The notes: generated by a model not told the origin, from the sequence alone. A stretch of 64,000 bases of DNA from Sipunculus nudus (GCA_026874595.1 CM049306.1:33868019-33932018), one strand, 5' to 3'. Positions 39,626 through 52,152 are shown, counted from the first letter of the stretch. Translations and numbers: made by a program.

Positions 39626-39630
<5 letters not shown>
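35671..39630. other. Long stretch without supported genes
   Basis: Candidates examined were a 118-codon plus frame at 38258-38614 with a hydrophobic N-terminus (MFYLALMLHGMLIIRACP) and minus frames at 36222-36567 and 37738-37947. None has a recognised domain or supported exon structure. A segment at 36525-36613 recurs at 43799-43895 and is listed separately. Confidence 0.4.
36525..36613. repeat. Dispersed repeat, about 90 bp, copy 1
   Basis: GAGAAGGCCGACC through AACATCATACTATCATCCAAT is repeated at 43799-43895 with about six differences. On the minus strand it carries a pyrimidine-rich TTGTTTCTAG followed by an open frame that continues to 36385 (reading CLEGRPSLIVAGCEEIL), so it could be the edge of a duplicated exon or simply a transposon fragment. 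Confidence 0.8.

Positions 39631-39689
<59 letters not shown>
39631..39689. repeat. (TA)n microsatellite
   Basis: About 59 bp of alternating AT with one TTA slip. Confidence 0.97.
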
Positions 39690-39692
<3 letters not shown>

Positions 39693-41563
39693 ACATATGT
39701 GATGGTATTTTCCCGTAATATATTTCATCCTATCTAGAGCTATGTTTTGTGAAAATTATTTATATTAACATGGGGATGGTATGGGAAGGGGTAAATTTTT
39801 AAAATATGCAATGTAAAGAGGACATAAACGAAAGATTATGAAGATTTTCTGTTCCGCAACTATACTCCTACATGTATTGGAACAATGTATTCATACTTCA
39901 GGTTGTTGGGCTTTAGTATTTATATTTCTATAACATTACGGTATAAATTGGAAAGTCCAAATATTCAAAAGTTCGTAACATGTTAATGTCAATGATGAAA
40001 TGCGCGTCTATACATTTATAACTTGCAATATGTCACTACTAGTATTTAAATGTAGTACTCGTTGTAAAATAATTGATATGTTAAAGTCTTATGACAATCT
40101 TTGCATTTTACCGAATTTCGTGATCTGAGAGCGCACATGCAGACTCGGACAGCAGAGCACAGTGCGCGAGTCTGAGTATCAGCCGAGGAGCCGTGAGATT
40201 TTTCAAGGTCGATCCCATCCCGAGCTGAGCTCTGTGGGGAGACCGTGTATGACTCACACGGTACTGCGATGGGGGGGGGGGGGGGGGGGGGGGGGGGTTC
40301 CTCGGTGTTATGCTTGCGCCCTCTATGGATGCACCACTTAATAATAAATATGGTATAATAAACCCTAATACGGCATTAAAAATACAGTTATAAATTACGA
40401 TGTCATTCAAAATAAAAACAGTAATATATTTTCCATACGTTGAACAAATATGAAAATTCAATATATCCCAGTAGGTCATCGCTGGAAAAAACATACATGT
40501 ATCAAATACAAAATGAAATATCCGTCAATATGTTAGAGTTCTACGATATTTAAAAAAAAGGTAAAATATATCTTAGAAAAGGTATACAACAGTCCAGGAT
40601 ATATATAACATACTAATACATGTGTGATTATAAAATCTTATCGATTTGTATATTTAAGCAAATCATTTTTTTTAAACTAAAATCCATTCTTTTTCAAATT
40701 TTAACTCTTTCTTTCAAACTTTTTCAATCTTGATATTTATATATTAAAATTCACTCCTGATGTTTCAACATCACATTTCAACTTAAAATAAATGGATATT
40801 TAATAATATTTTAAAGTATATTTGCAACTGATTTCACTCTCATACGTTATAATATGTGCATGATAAGGGCATGTAAACAGAATGTGCTCCCTTCAACTTC
40901 GGATTACTGTATACGATTACAAGGATCTCGATAAGAAATTACAATTTTGAATGTAAAATCTTTAATAAATAACCATATAGAATCTTTATCGACACGTAAG
41001 ACATCTGGGGCTTCAAGTAAAAGTCTGTCTAGAGGTGACCTGGTGTCTTAAAGATGCTACGGGATATAGGCATTTTTATTGAACCTGTTGCTCATCTTTA
41101 TGATTCATTCCTTGAAATTCCACATAAAAATGATGACACCATGCAATAATGGAACCAAACCGGATTGATAAATCAAGTTAGATATTTACTGCTAAGATAA
41201 ATATTACAATTACAAATATTAATTATTCCCATTCTACTTTTGCTGTAAAGTAATTTTTTATCTTTATATAAAAATATATGCATCTGAATATTCCGTGTAT
41301 ACTCACTATTTTTATTTGAATCTAATATTTTTATGCTCAGAAACAAAATTAACCGGACTATAATCGGAATTCTCGATACAGATGTACCGTGCGCTTTCGG
41401 ACCCCCTCCTCTCCGGACTTAATAGTTGCTGGTATCAGATTCTATAAATAAACAGAATTTTTTATATCTATAACATTTGCTCTGTAACAATTTATTTTTA
41501 AACATTTAATGAACTTTTTTTGGCTATGCAAAATGTTTTGTTTGATGTTTTATTGATTTTTTT

Positions 41564-41567
<4 letters not shown>
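39690..41567. other. AT-rich stretch with a GC-rich island and poly-G
   Basis: 40120-40300 is GC-rich and contains a perfect 7-bp hairpin ACCGTGT-7 nt-ACACGGT (40242-40262), followed by G27 at 40271-40297. The 128-codon minus frame (40108-40494) is carried by the poly-G as poly-Pro and is not credible as a gene. Confidence 0.4.
40271..40297. repeat. Poly-G tract, 27 G
   Basis: Uninterrupted run of 27 G, the longest in the window. Confidence 0.95.

Positions 41568-41618
<51 letters not shown>
41568..41618. repeat. (TA)n microsatellite
   Basis: About 50 bp of alternating TA. Confidence 0.97.
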
Positions 41619-41622
<4 letters not shown>

Positions 41623-42004
41623 ATAAATATTTGTGTCCTGTGGTTTTGCAAATTATCAGAACATTAATTTGATGAATATTGTACCTAACTGCATAAAAAA
41701 TATCGATTATATATTGAATCGTTCTGCAAAAACATAAACTATTGTTTTTTATATGATTGTAAAATGTTACAATCGGGATCATATCTATTTACACATGCAT
41801 TGTGTATTTTTTTCTGTCAAGGTATTGTTAATGTTTGTGTTTATTTTTAATTTTGCAGGATACGTCTGATGAAATCAGTAGCAAACAAATTTTTGTAAAG
41901 CATCATGTATATTATGCTATTTTGGCAAAATTTCAAAACATGAATTGAAACAGGTTCCTTTTACAGCAGGTACATATAGGGGAAAATATCACATTGCAAT
42001 GTGA

Positions 42005-42006
<2 letters not shown>

Positions 42007-42050
<44 letters not shown>

Positions 42051-42065
42051 CATACATATATATAT
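42007..42065. repeat. (TA)n microsatellite with CATA interruption
   Basis: Alternating TA with ACATACATACATA near the right end. Confidence 0.97.
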
Positions 42066-42992
42066 AAATGTGTGCAACCTGACCATGAAATGTAAAATAT
42101 AATTTGGCATAAAAAGTATTACATAATAGATAAGAGTTTAAGAGATTCATAATCATGATTAAATTTTTTGGTCAATGGAAGAGGAAAAGGTTTTTCAATT
42201 GATACATGATAAATAAAATATTTTGTTCGAAACACCCTTGTTAAAACATTTACTGGACGTTTTGTGGTTCTGTCAAATTATCTGTTTAAGTCTCTATGAT
42301 ATTATCAGGGTAATTTTTAAAATATTATCAAATCTTTATTTATTTTTCATGTTTCCACAAACAAAAAATACGGTAACAGCGAAAATATTGATGAGTAATT
42401 ATATAATCTTGTTTTACAAAATGAAATAAAATATCAATATAATATATTATAAAAAAAACAGCATAATTAATGTTACAAAACAGAGTTTATGAAAAATATG
42501 TGATATTGAAGAAACTGAAAATGCTTGACCTGTTTGCTGACGACATGATGACCAGTGCATTAGCCATTACTGGCTAGTTTTACACATGTTATTTGGACCA
42601 TAACCGGGCATTACCGAGCAAGAAATAGTCTATAACTTCGGATGGATAACTTTGATTTTTTACATAATGATAGAAAAGACCTTATTCTATCAATAAAAAT
42701 AAAATGGTACTTTCTATTGATGTAGTATCATTTTAATTATGCTTCGAACATTGCTTTATTTAAAAAAATCCTTGCTTCCGACTTCGGACTTCCGAGTTTT
42801 ACACATAGCCGTTTGGAAATCCCCTACCGGAAGTTATGATTCTCCCGCTGACAGACGTGGAGACGAGTTTTTCGAGTAAAACCAGCCTCGGTATTAAAAA
42901 CTGCTGCACGAATACACGTAAGTAAACCGTGGATGTAATAATTATTATTTTCCCCAACATAATAACGTTACTTTTTGTCTTAACTCAGGAAA

Positions 42993-43178
42993 ATGGCAGT
43001 TCGAGAAGTAGATGAAAATGAAAAAGTAGTGTCAGAAATGGCGTGCACATCTGCACATACTAAAATTGATGCGAACCCAATAGCTTGTACTGTCACCCCA
43101 TCGTCTCCAGTTCATCTAAAATCGACGTTCGGGGTGACAAGCTGTCGCTATGTTGCTGCAGGACCAAGGGGGTATTAG
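42993..43178 (+). CDS. Candidate first coding exon, unrecognised protein (61 aa)
   Basis: This is the best candidate for a host exon in the window, but the support is weak. A possible 5' UTR exon ends at 42917 with a strong donor (CAC/GTAAGTAAA). A 71-bp AT-rich intron (42918-42988) ends TTAACTCAG, and four bases later ATGGCAG opens a frame of 61 codons. The peptide begins MAVREVDENEKVVSEMACTS and is hydrophilic and acidic at first, with no signal peptide, membrane segment or domain I know. It stops at TAG 43176-43178, or could splice out at a weak GTATTA donor at 43172; no downstream exon was found. A hAT-like element begins 37 bp after the stop. It could equally be a chance frame. Confidence 0.2.
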   Translation: MAVREVDENEKVVSEMACTSAHTKIDANPIACTVTPSSPVHLKSTFGVTSCRYVAAGPRGY

Positions 43179-43214
43179 CCAATGTCCATATGTTGGAGGT
43201 GTCCTCCGAACTAA

Positions 43215-43396
43215 CAGGGCCGGATCCAGGATTTAGGTAGAGGAGGGATCCAACCCAGGAGGACTTATGACAAAAAAAAAAAAAAAACCAAAGGTAAGAA
43301 AAGGGGAGTCTAGGCCGAAGAAAAAGTGGTCTGAAACCCTTAAAAAATGGTTGCGGTGGCTGATAAAAATTGGGGAGTCCGGAATCTCAGGTCCTG
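43215..43396. mobile_element. hAT-like short element, copy 2
   Basis: Starts CAGGGCCGGATCCAGGATTT and ends near TCAGGTCCTG. It shares TCCAACCCAGGAGGA, GGTC-TGAAACCCTTAAAAA and ATGGTTGCGG blocks with 27841-28053 in the same order and orientation. No clear target duplication is visible. A poly-A run (43268-43286) replaces part of the body. Confidence 0.6.
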
Positions 43397-43490
43397 TCTA
43401 TGTCTAAGTTACTTTATCTGCCAATATGATGCGAACATCTTCATAAGGTGCCATGAATGTTTCAATGAAGACTTATCAATCACGGACAAT

Positions 43491-43665
<175 letters not shown>

Positions 43666-43798
43666 GATCTGATATTTAAAATAAACAATAAATATCGAAT
43701 CATAAAAATATTGTAGAAATAACTTCTGAAAATAAGATTATTTTTTGTACTGTTAATAGCTTACCTTTTGTTTATTTAGCTTGCGTTTATGCGAATAT

Positions 43799-43895
43799 GA
43801 GAAGGCCGACCTTTCAAGCAAAGCAAAGTGGCCGAAGCTAGAAACAAGACATCAACATCAGTGAAATCATCCTTATAACATCATACTATCATTCA
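43799..43895. repeat. Dispersed repeat, about 95 bp, copy 2
   Basis: Direct-orientation relative of 36525-36613, sharing AAGCAAAGTG, GAAACAAGACATCAACATCA and TTATAACATCATACTATCAT. Sequence outside the block is unrelated. Confidence 0.8.
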
Positions 43896-44307
43896 ATTGA
43901 GACACCTTTTGACCTAAGAACTTGGTTCTCCCAAACCATCGACTATACAGGCGGCCGAGGGGCACGAACAGATAGGTCACGTGACCTGACAGTATTACCC
44001 TTGATGCACTCCGTTTCAAAACAACCTAATCCTGTGACTGGTTATTTTTAGATCTGCGGTCTCACTACTTATCCGACAGATCCGTTTTGCTTTTGGGATG
44101 GGAGACTGCTTGTGACATCTATGCTGTTGGCAAAATAAGCAGATGTTTTCGAGACAAGATGCTTGATTGTATTTTGGTTGATATGACAGAACGTAGGTAT
44201 TTGACATATAGACAAACACACAGACGATGTTCATTGCCTTCATTATATCAGAATGCAGTGATTTCAATATACACCCGCTTCAAATTACCGAGAGGTATTG
44301 CCCGGGG

Positions 44308-44381
44308 GGAGGGGGGTAGACCCAGTTGTGGCTCTGTCTGTGTTTACAACAGAGCCACAACTGGGTCTAGGAGGGGGGTAG
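44308..44381. repeat. Perfect 21-bp hairpin between 12-bp direct repeats
   Basis: The left arm 44317-44337 (AGACCCAGTTGTGGCTCTGT plus a leading T) is exactly complementary to 44349-44369 across an 11-nt loop. The whole is bracketed by GGAGGGGGGTAG at 44308-44319 and 44370-44381. The direct repeat overlaps the first bases of the hairpin. This is a snapback or template-switch signature, or a very small foldback insertion. Confidence 0.93.
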
Positions 44382-44784
44382 CATTAAATTTATTATCCGT
44401 GGGGTTGCCATGAAATCGGTTTTAGATCAACCATCACGATTTCGGATTAACCCCTCACAAGTTAACAGGGCGGGAATTACAGTACTTTAACTTCAGGGTA
44501 TATCTCTAGGTATCTGAAATCCATTTAAGATTAACGGCGCTTAAACGCAGTGGCCTGAAGTCTTGATAACCATGAGCAGTCATACAATTAAACAAGCAAA
44601 CTAACAGGCCAGTGGAAAACATAATCTCACATTATAAACACCCAGAAGTATAACTTGAGTTTTTTAATAGTAAAATTAGACAATAAAGACGGTGTCTATA
44701 TGTGGGGGGGGGGGTGAAAGGGCCTGCCAGAGAACCTCCTTCATATAAAAATATAATAGATTATTTTTTTTTTCTTTTTTAAAG

Positions 44785-44815
44785 ATACTAGCTGATAAAC
44801 CCGGTATACCGGGCT
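44785..44815. repeat. 14-bp perfect palindrome within a GCTGATAAACCCGG motif
   Basis: CCCGGTATACCGGG at 44800-44813 is its own reverse complement, preceded by ACTAGCTGATAAA and a T-rich run. Motifs of the form GCTGAT-ACCCGG-CCGGG mark dispersed repeats in several invertebrates, so this may be the edge of a degraded element. Its extent is unknown. Confidence 0.35.
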
Positions 44816-44819
44816 TTTA

Positions 44820-47800
44820 ACCAGGGTTGGGGAGATATATTAAATGAGATGTGAAATGTTTGCTCATTTTTTATTCTAAAGATTATTGAAAACATAGGTT
44901 TTCAGTGGGAAAACTGTCTCAATTAGATATGTATAAATAATTTTTACATATATTTTGTTGCGCTGTGCTCGTGTGTTTACCTTGAAGACTTGTCAGTGAT
45001 GATGTTTACATTGCGAACCGGAATGAGACGCGGGGGCATTCAGATTTTCGATGATATTTGACTGGATTCTATCGTTTGACGTATAAAGATAAGGTTGATG
45101 TGAGAAACACATGAAAGATTAAATAAATGTACGTTGCAAGGAAACTGTTCCTGAAGAAAGAAACAGAAATATGCATACCTCGTAAGTAGCAGAGGCTGAC
45201 CCAACGGGACTCCATGCAGAGAGTCCATATCCCATTCTCAGCCACCGCAACCTATTTCTTCATCGTATCATTTTGAGGCCTTTAACCCCCGCCACCACTC
45301 CAACCCACCCCACCCCTACCCACCCCTGTTCCTGAAATTGGGACCTTGAATTAGGTTTTGTCATTAATCCTCCTGGGTTGAACTATCCATTTCATAAAGC
45401 GAGAAACGTGTTTTTCTCTTTTACTGACCACGCACATAGGTGAGAGCCTCGTTTAAATGTAATGTGCTCAAATCCCTCACTGAAAGCAAGCGTTATTCAT
45501 TTGAACAAAAGGTTGAGTGACCACAATGCACGCTTTCCGGTCATTGCCGAAGGCGGTTCGGCTGTGCTTGGTCTAACCTCAGTGCAAGTCAGTAAAAACG
45601 GAAAAATCACTCAAAATTATATGTACATTTAATTTTTTTTATTCTCATATTGCCTATGTCACTGCGGGGATAATAACCTTTAAAATGATGCATGGTACAG
45701 TATTGTACACGACGCGGTTTTATAGAACATTGCGAACAAACGTCAACCGAATTCTTTTTATAAGTATTAGATATATACATATATTTTATTTATATTTAAT
45801 TTTCTTTATATGAAAATCGACCAAACCTGACGTGCGTCGTTATTCTCACCCCGAGGTCTGAATTAGACCGTTCATGCACCTAAGCAATCTTTATACTTAT
45901 ATTAGTCAGCCTAACAAGTTAATTACTTCTGCCTCCGCCAGAAAGGTATGCGTTCATTCGTGTGTGCGTAAGTGTTCGGGATGTTGTTGTGTGTCAGTTC
46001 ACAACATAATTCATGCAATCATTATTCCATCAAGGCACCTCGGAAATGTGCCAAAGCAGAATCAATTTGATGTTGGTGTGGATTCGCCTCATGATCCGTT
46101 TCAAGGAAAGACTTCCAGGAATATTCACAAATATACAGTCACTTATATTATGCACGAATAAACCTAGGAATGCGGGCTGACTAGTGAAAGCAAACGCGGT
46201 GGGGAACTTCTGTAGGGATGAATCTGAGAGAGTATTGGTCGAATAAAAGAATGCAAACACGTTTAGGGGAGCATTACACAATAAGGAGAGCACACATGGC
46301 GGAGGCCTGCATTACTGAGCATGCATATTTTTAGTTTATAAATAGATTGTATTAAGCCCGAAAACAGTGTGTTAGCGTTTTACGACCTATTAGTAATGAA
46401 GAGGAAATGCCTGAAATGACTATGTCTATAATTCATTCTGCAGATATCTACCCCTAAATCTATGATGCTAATTGGGATGGCAGTGGGGGGTTTTCTATAT
46501 CTGTCTTAACTTATTGCCGATCGTGCCTGAGTCCATACTGGCCAGGCCATGAGGCCATTGAAGGCCTGTTGGCTCTAAATCGGTGTATACAGTATGTATA
46601 CGGCAATTCTCAGAGACAGCTGGCTGTTTAATGAATTAAACCAGCGGCTGAAATCTAAGTCCCATCTGAAAACATTCACATATTTATTTAATTACCAGTA
46701 CATTGTCTATTGATATTCAGTAATGAGTGCGAATTCGTGTAATTAAGGGATATTATTTCGCTGAAAATTAATACTGAACAAATAAAAACTCAACCCCCAG
46801 TTTAAAGTAAACCTGATTCAATAGTCTTCAGCACGACTGAGTTGGCAAAAACAGTCATTGTGAAAATGAAACAGTTCTCTAATGGAGACATGATAGTATA
46901 TGGGATGTCTGCATGATTTTTATCTGGAACATTTACCTTTGAACTCATTTGCAGCATCATAATATTGCTTGAGACGATATTAATAAGAAAATGTTTTAAA
47001 TTCAGATTTAATTTGCATCATATCTGGTGCATCAACCACTTTTACTCTTAAACATTTTAAATAATGTACATTGAAGTAAATAACGTGTAACTAAGGAATA
47101 ATGCTAATAAACCCAGAAAATCATTAATAATAACATCAGCAGGTTTAAATGTAGCAGCTTTCACTCAAAAGCCGCGTGCCTACGTCATGGAAAAGGTGTA
47201 TTTTATGAAAGCTTAATTGTTTTCTGCATACCTATCTTGCTCGTTTTCTCGAAATATGTGTGATATCAGGTGATGAAGCTTGATAGTAATTTGTTTCTTA
47301 CCATAATCAGGGTAATCATATTAACTAGCTACTCCCGTGGAAAATCCAGGGCTCTATCTAATGCATATTTTTGTAATGAGCTGATAGGAACTATAAAGGA
47401 CGCATATTTTAATAATAAGGTTTTTGCAGGAACTTTTCTCATGTGTTTCACTTATATGGTAAAGATTACTTCTGCTAGAATTCTCCAGGAACACCCTCCC
47501 CGAAAACATCGACATAGAAAGAAAAATTGTTCTATTCGAGAAATCACAAAAAATATATTTTTCCCCCATAAACAACATAGGTCCGACAGCTTCATTGCTT
47601 GGGAAATATCGTAGATATAACGATTGTAGAAAGAAGCATTCTACCGTAAAATTATGTGAAAGATGCTTTGTATTAGTTGAAGCTCAGGCGACATCGTGAA
47701 ACACGATGTTTATTCAGTGTAGTCAGTTGAGGGTATTGCCTAAGGCATGTTTACAGACACGTGTTATTTGTATAAACATGCATACGTCGTTGAAGTCTCT

Positions 47801-48118
47801 TGCACGCGAAACCTATAGCTCCAAATGAACAAAAGATAGGCCCAGAAAAATATATTCCAACATAATTAATTGAAAACTCTCACAGATAAAGAGAAAGCAG
47901 GTTGATATATTTCGATGAAAGCATTTAGCAAAGAAACCACATCAGCTTTGGTTCGTTGCATTGTCTTTCAGCAAATTAACGCTAAATGTAATATACAGAT
48001 AGAATAAAACTGCATCCGTAACCCATTACATTTTTTGGAGGTAATCGGAATCACCATAATATATTTTTTTCTTAAGTGCCATAATCACAATTCCAGAAAA
48101 GAATAATTATAAGGGGCT
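44820..48118. other. Long stretch without supported genes
   Basis: A C-rich low-complexity patch lies at 45286-45328. At 45363-45385 the complement of the AACCCAGGAGGAnTnATGACA words of the hAT-like family is recognisable. Plus frames at 45874-46161 (95 codons) and 47270-47614 (114 codons) are unrecognised and mirrored by antisense frames. Confidence 0.4.
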
Positions 48119-49365
48119 ATTATTTTGTCCCCGAGTAGAAGCTGCCCATTCGTGTGCAGTTGTTCTGCCACTCGCCTGGTGAACCCGTGTGTCTTAACCA
48201 TGACAATATTTTACATGAAACGTGCACGTTTGAACGAACGACTGATTAGTAGATTCTGGCTGGGGTTTCAAAGTCCCCAAGGGACTGGGGACCCTTAGAA
48301 GTGAGTGCAATCCCCCCTCCCCGGGGCTTTTTTTCAAACAACCCATAAATCATGTTAAAACCATGGTTATCATGGAAAGATACTTCTGAATGTATAACAA
48401 TCAACATACCTGTAAACCTATAAAAGGGTGATTGTGTAAAGGGTCTCAGTTCTGTTTGTCCACTCAACGGAAAAGTGCTCCCTATTTAAAGATTCATGTG
48501 GACATGTGTTCCGTGCTTGAGTTTAAAATCTTTACTCCCTTTTGACAAAGTAAAATTCCTTAACTGGCGATTTAATGGAAATGGAATTCAGTGGGGATTA
48601 CAGGTCGCCTCCTGAAAAAGTAAGGAGGTAATAAGAATGACAAAGGACCATTTATTTGTCCCCGTGTGGAAGCCACCCGCAAGGTGAACTCGTGATACTG
48701 AAGCATGACAGCGTTCACACACGAAATGCATACACGTGAACACATGACTGATATTAAAGGGATCCTGGTGGAGGTCTATACGCCCTGACGACAGATTCTA
48801 GTTTGTTATCAATTTAAAGATGTAATGGTGATATTTTTTCATGTTTCACCATTCCTACAGACAACGGATCTTCACAAATATATGTGAACCCCCCATCCCG
48901 GACCCCGCCCCCACCCAACCAAAATGATAAGTTGTGGGGCTTCTTTTTGAAAAAAAAACTTCATAAAACACACGCCTTTTCCAAAATTTTGAAACCATGG
49001 TTATCATGGATAGATATTTTTGAATGTATAAAAACCCACATACCTGTAACCCACATAAAAAATTGTCAAACGGTGGTCACATCACCGGATTCAGTGCCCG
49101 GTGTTGATGACCAAACTGAAAAGCCCTCGCATTGAAAGCGGAGTCATGTGGTCTTTGGATTTAAAACCTTTACTTCATTTGAGAGAGAAATTCCTTTAGA
49201 GGCATTACAATGGTTAGGGGGATCAATTGGGATTATAGTGGATCTGCGTGACCGCGTATTGCACGGAAATGCCTTTTGGGCAGGACATGCGCTCTGGCCA
49301 CGGACTTAACGGGCAAGTTAAAATCACCAAGGCGCCCCCTGAAAAAGCGTCACAGGCGTCGAGGA
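48119..49365. repeat. Ancient tandem duplication, two units of about 520 and 720 bp
   Basis: Words recur in the same order in 48119-48640 and 48647-49365: TTTGTCCCCG.GT-GAAGC; CACGTG/TGAAC-AC-GACTGAT; ACCATGGTTATCATGGA (48359 and 48996) followed by AGATA, TGAATGTATA and CACATACCTGTAA; TTTAAAATCTTTACT / TTTAAAACCTTTACT; and CCTGAAAAAG. Identity is low between the words. No shared open frame is evident, so this is probably an old non-coding or transposon-derived duplication. Confidence 0.7.
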
Positions 49366-50617
49366 CCTTGCAGCACAAAACAAATAGGGGCACCTTATTT
49401 GGAAATATTAAAATTATTAATTATTATAAGCTTAATAGGGCATAATCCCGCAAAATAAAACAAACTTGTCTTAGATGAGCACACCACCGATACGTCTGCC
49501 GAATTTGGAGAGTCAAATTAGAACGGAAGCAGGTAAACCGTGGTCTAGAAAAAACCCAACTCCGTATTAATTATATAGATAGAAGATTATAATTGAATGC
49601 AACTGAGACTCAATAACCATTTCGAACATCCCAAAAAATAGCTCTCTGCGACTGGACACGAGTATTGAACTGAATTTTCTCGAGAGAGATAGTTCATTCT
49701 CGCAAAGAATTGCTTGTAGTGACTGGAGACTTGATTTAATTAATTGGAGGTTGATGTTTGTGACTTGACGCCTATCATGGGAATAGGTTACTGTGACCAG
49801 AGACACAAATGTTGAATTTCATTATCTTTGATTTGATTATGTATTGTGTTTTTAATAAAGAGAGTGGGCGTATTTACCGAGCTGAGTCAAGATATTCTAT
49901 CTGTGTCCTAAAAGTTAACTGTAGTGAAAGGTCAATTTATTGACGGGCACCGTTTGCGAAAAAAACACGGTTTTTACACTGTAGCCGTTTTTGTGGTTGG
50001 ATTCGGGCATGGCTACGTAATTGGGGGACTATTTTTGGGGAACGATATTTACATTCCATATAAATAAACTGGCCTCAAATATTTTGTTTTCGTGCACTGT
50101 ATACCGCCCAGTTCTCCTAAATTAAAAAAAAATATTACAATATTCATTTTGATTTTTTGTTGTTGTTTAACCTGTATTTAAAGTTATGCGATTATGACAT
50201 TTTTCGTGCCATGACATGACTGGTTATGGTCTTCAGCATTAATACATTTTTATAATAAAAACAAGTTCGAGAAAAAGTATGAGAAGAAAAGGGTCATGCC
50301 TTGTTATTGCATTTAAAAAAACTTACTAATTGTCGATGTCCACTTCAATATTGGCGTTTTATCTTCCTCCCTGCATGGTAATTGCTATTTTCTTTGTCCC
50401 CGTTCAAGCCGTTGAAATTTAAAAAAAAATGTGTCTTTTTAATGCACGGTCTAGACTTGTAAACATGTACAGTTTATATTAAACTTTCATATTATAGAAC
50501 TCTCTCATAGTCTTACCATTACATAAAACGTGTTATAATCACCCGTGAAACAGAATTCTAATTTAATTTTTGGCTGATTTAGTGGAAAATTAGTCTCGTT
50601 TTTCTGTGCCTTTTTAT
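49366..50617. other. Spacer without recognised features
   Basis: The minus frame 49567-49806 (79 codons) is unrecognised. No repeat of note. Confidence 0.35.
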
Positions 50618-50713
50618 GACTGGTACCGCCAATATTTGTCACGTATCAGCGGGCTTGATGCTCAAGACTGGTACCGCCAATATTTGTCACGTATCAGCGG
50701 GCTTGATGCTTAA
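50618..50713. repeat. 48-bp tandem pair
   Basis: GACTGGTACCGCCAATATTT plus 28 bp is repeated immediately with one substitution (GCTCAA versus GCTTAA). The two copies are almost identical, so the duplication is recent. Confidence 0.97.
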
Positions 50714-51315
50714 GACAGACTCAGGAAACAGAGCAGTTTTATTACTGTAAAAACGTATGAAGCAAGCACGAGAAGTGAGCCCCGACGTGAGGACAATATT
50801 TCTACACCAAGACTCATTTCTGCAGCAGTCCCAATGTTACCGGAAAAAATTATAATTTTTATTATCAGGTCTGACAAGTCTCGAACATGTGACACATGTT
50901 GCTGAACCACATTCTCATTACTATAGGCTGTAATCCACAAATACGAGAGCTTGACAGCCATCACCTGCCCATTAAGATAACTGCTAGTCAAGTGACTTTC
51001 GCTTACAATAGTTTAGGCCTGCCAAGCAGGTGTTTAAAAATTCACGCACGCAGTGGCCTAAGATGACACATTTATGATAGGTATCAGAAATAGCTTCAAC
51101 CTGTCGTTAACTTGAATCCATGGATCAGATCCAAGGCTAAGACACCAATAGTTATGTCAGCCCAATCTTGAAGAGGGGCATTTGAGTGGCGGCAACAGTC
51201 GACTTGCTACCCAGTAGCTTTAATCTGAAAGTTATTCAGTCACACCCCAAAGGTCGTTCCAAGAAATTTCAATTTCGCTGACATCAGCGCAGAACACAAT
51301 CTCGCAAAATAGTCT

Positions 51316-51900
51316 CATAGGTCATCATAATTATAAGGCTCAACTTCGCGAAGTAGAATTATATACTTTAACCGTTGGTCACCACAGAGAATGAGTTAAT
51401 ATTTATCCCACCATATGTGTTTTTTTTTCAGTCGAGCTCAAAATCTTTGATGGCTTTCTTTCTCACTTGGGTTAACTATGTTACCAAAGTTACTAAAAAA
51501 CAACTGTTAGTGTTGTCTTTTATTTTTCTAAATAAAAAAATTGAAACGACATAAGAACAAATGGCATATTTGCAATTATTAGTTTATTAATTCGGTTTAG
51601 TCACTTAAAAGAAGATCATGGGTCATCATGATTAGGCTCAACTTCGCCAAGTATAATGATACTTTAACCGTTGGTTATTTGCCATAGAGAAGGATTGATA
51701 TTTGGCCTATCGTGTGTTTTTTTCTTTTCTTTGCAGTCATGCTTAAACTGTTAGATGTTTTCCTTTTAACTAGACATAACGTGGCTCTGTTAATAAAAGC
51801 AACCGCTGGTATTCTTTGTATTTTCAAAAACAAATAAATCGACATCACCTTAGAACAAATGGCATATTCGGAATATCGGTTTATCAATCGACTTTAGTAT
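51316..51900. repeat. Diverged 298-bp tandem duplication
   Basis: GGTCATCAT-ATT-AGGCTCAACTTCG, ACTTTAACCGTTGGT, AGAACAAATGGCATATT and TTTATTAATTCGGTTTAG-type words appear at 51316-51604 and again in order at 51614-51900. Confidence 0.82.
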
Positions 51901-52151
51901 GTTCAAAGATATTTGTCTTCTGTCGAGTACCCTCTGTCTGTTTCACTAAATGACCAGGGCAGACTGGGCCACTGGGGCCCCGGGACGTTTCTCGGTGGGC
52001 CGATATCATAAACAAAATAGTGATTCCTGTGGGCCGATGGTTGGAAAAAAGAATTTTGACCAGTATCTGTCTGTCTATCTGTCCATCCATCCATCCTTCC
52101 ATTCACCTATCTCGATCAATGTTACCTACACAACACATATATCAGACTAAC

Positions 52152-52152
<1 letters not shown>

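Noticed and set aside
40120-40300. 5S rRNA or spliceosomal snRNA
   Set aside because: GC-rich and hairpin-bearing, but the internal words do not match what I know of 5S, U1, U4 or U5.
40108-40494. 128-codon minus-strand frame with poly-Pro
   Set aside because: It is held open only by the 27-G tract.
47270-47614. 114-codon plus-strand frame
   Set aside because: No recognised domain; the antisense strand is open over much of it.
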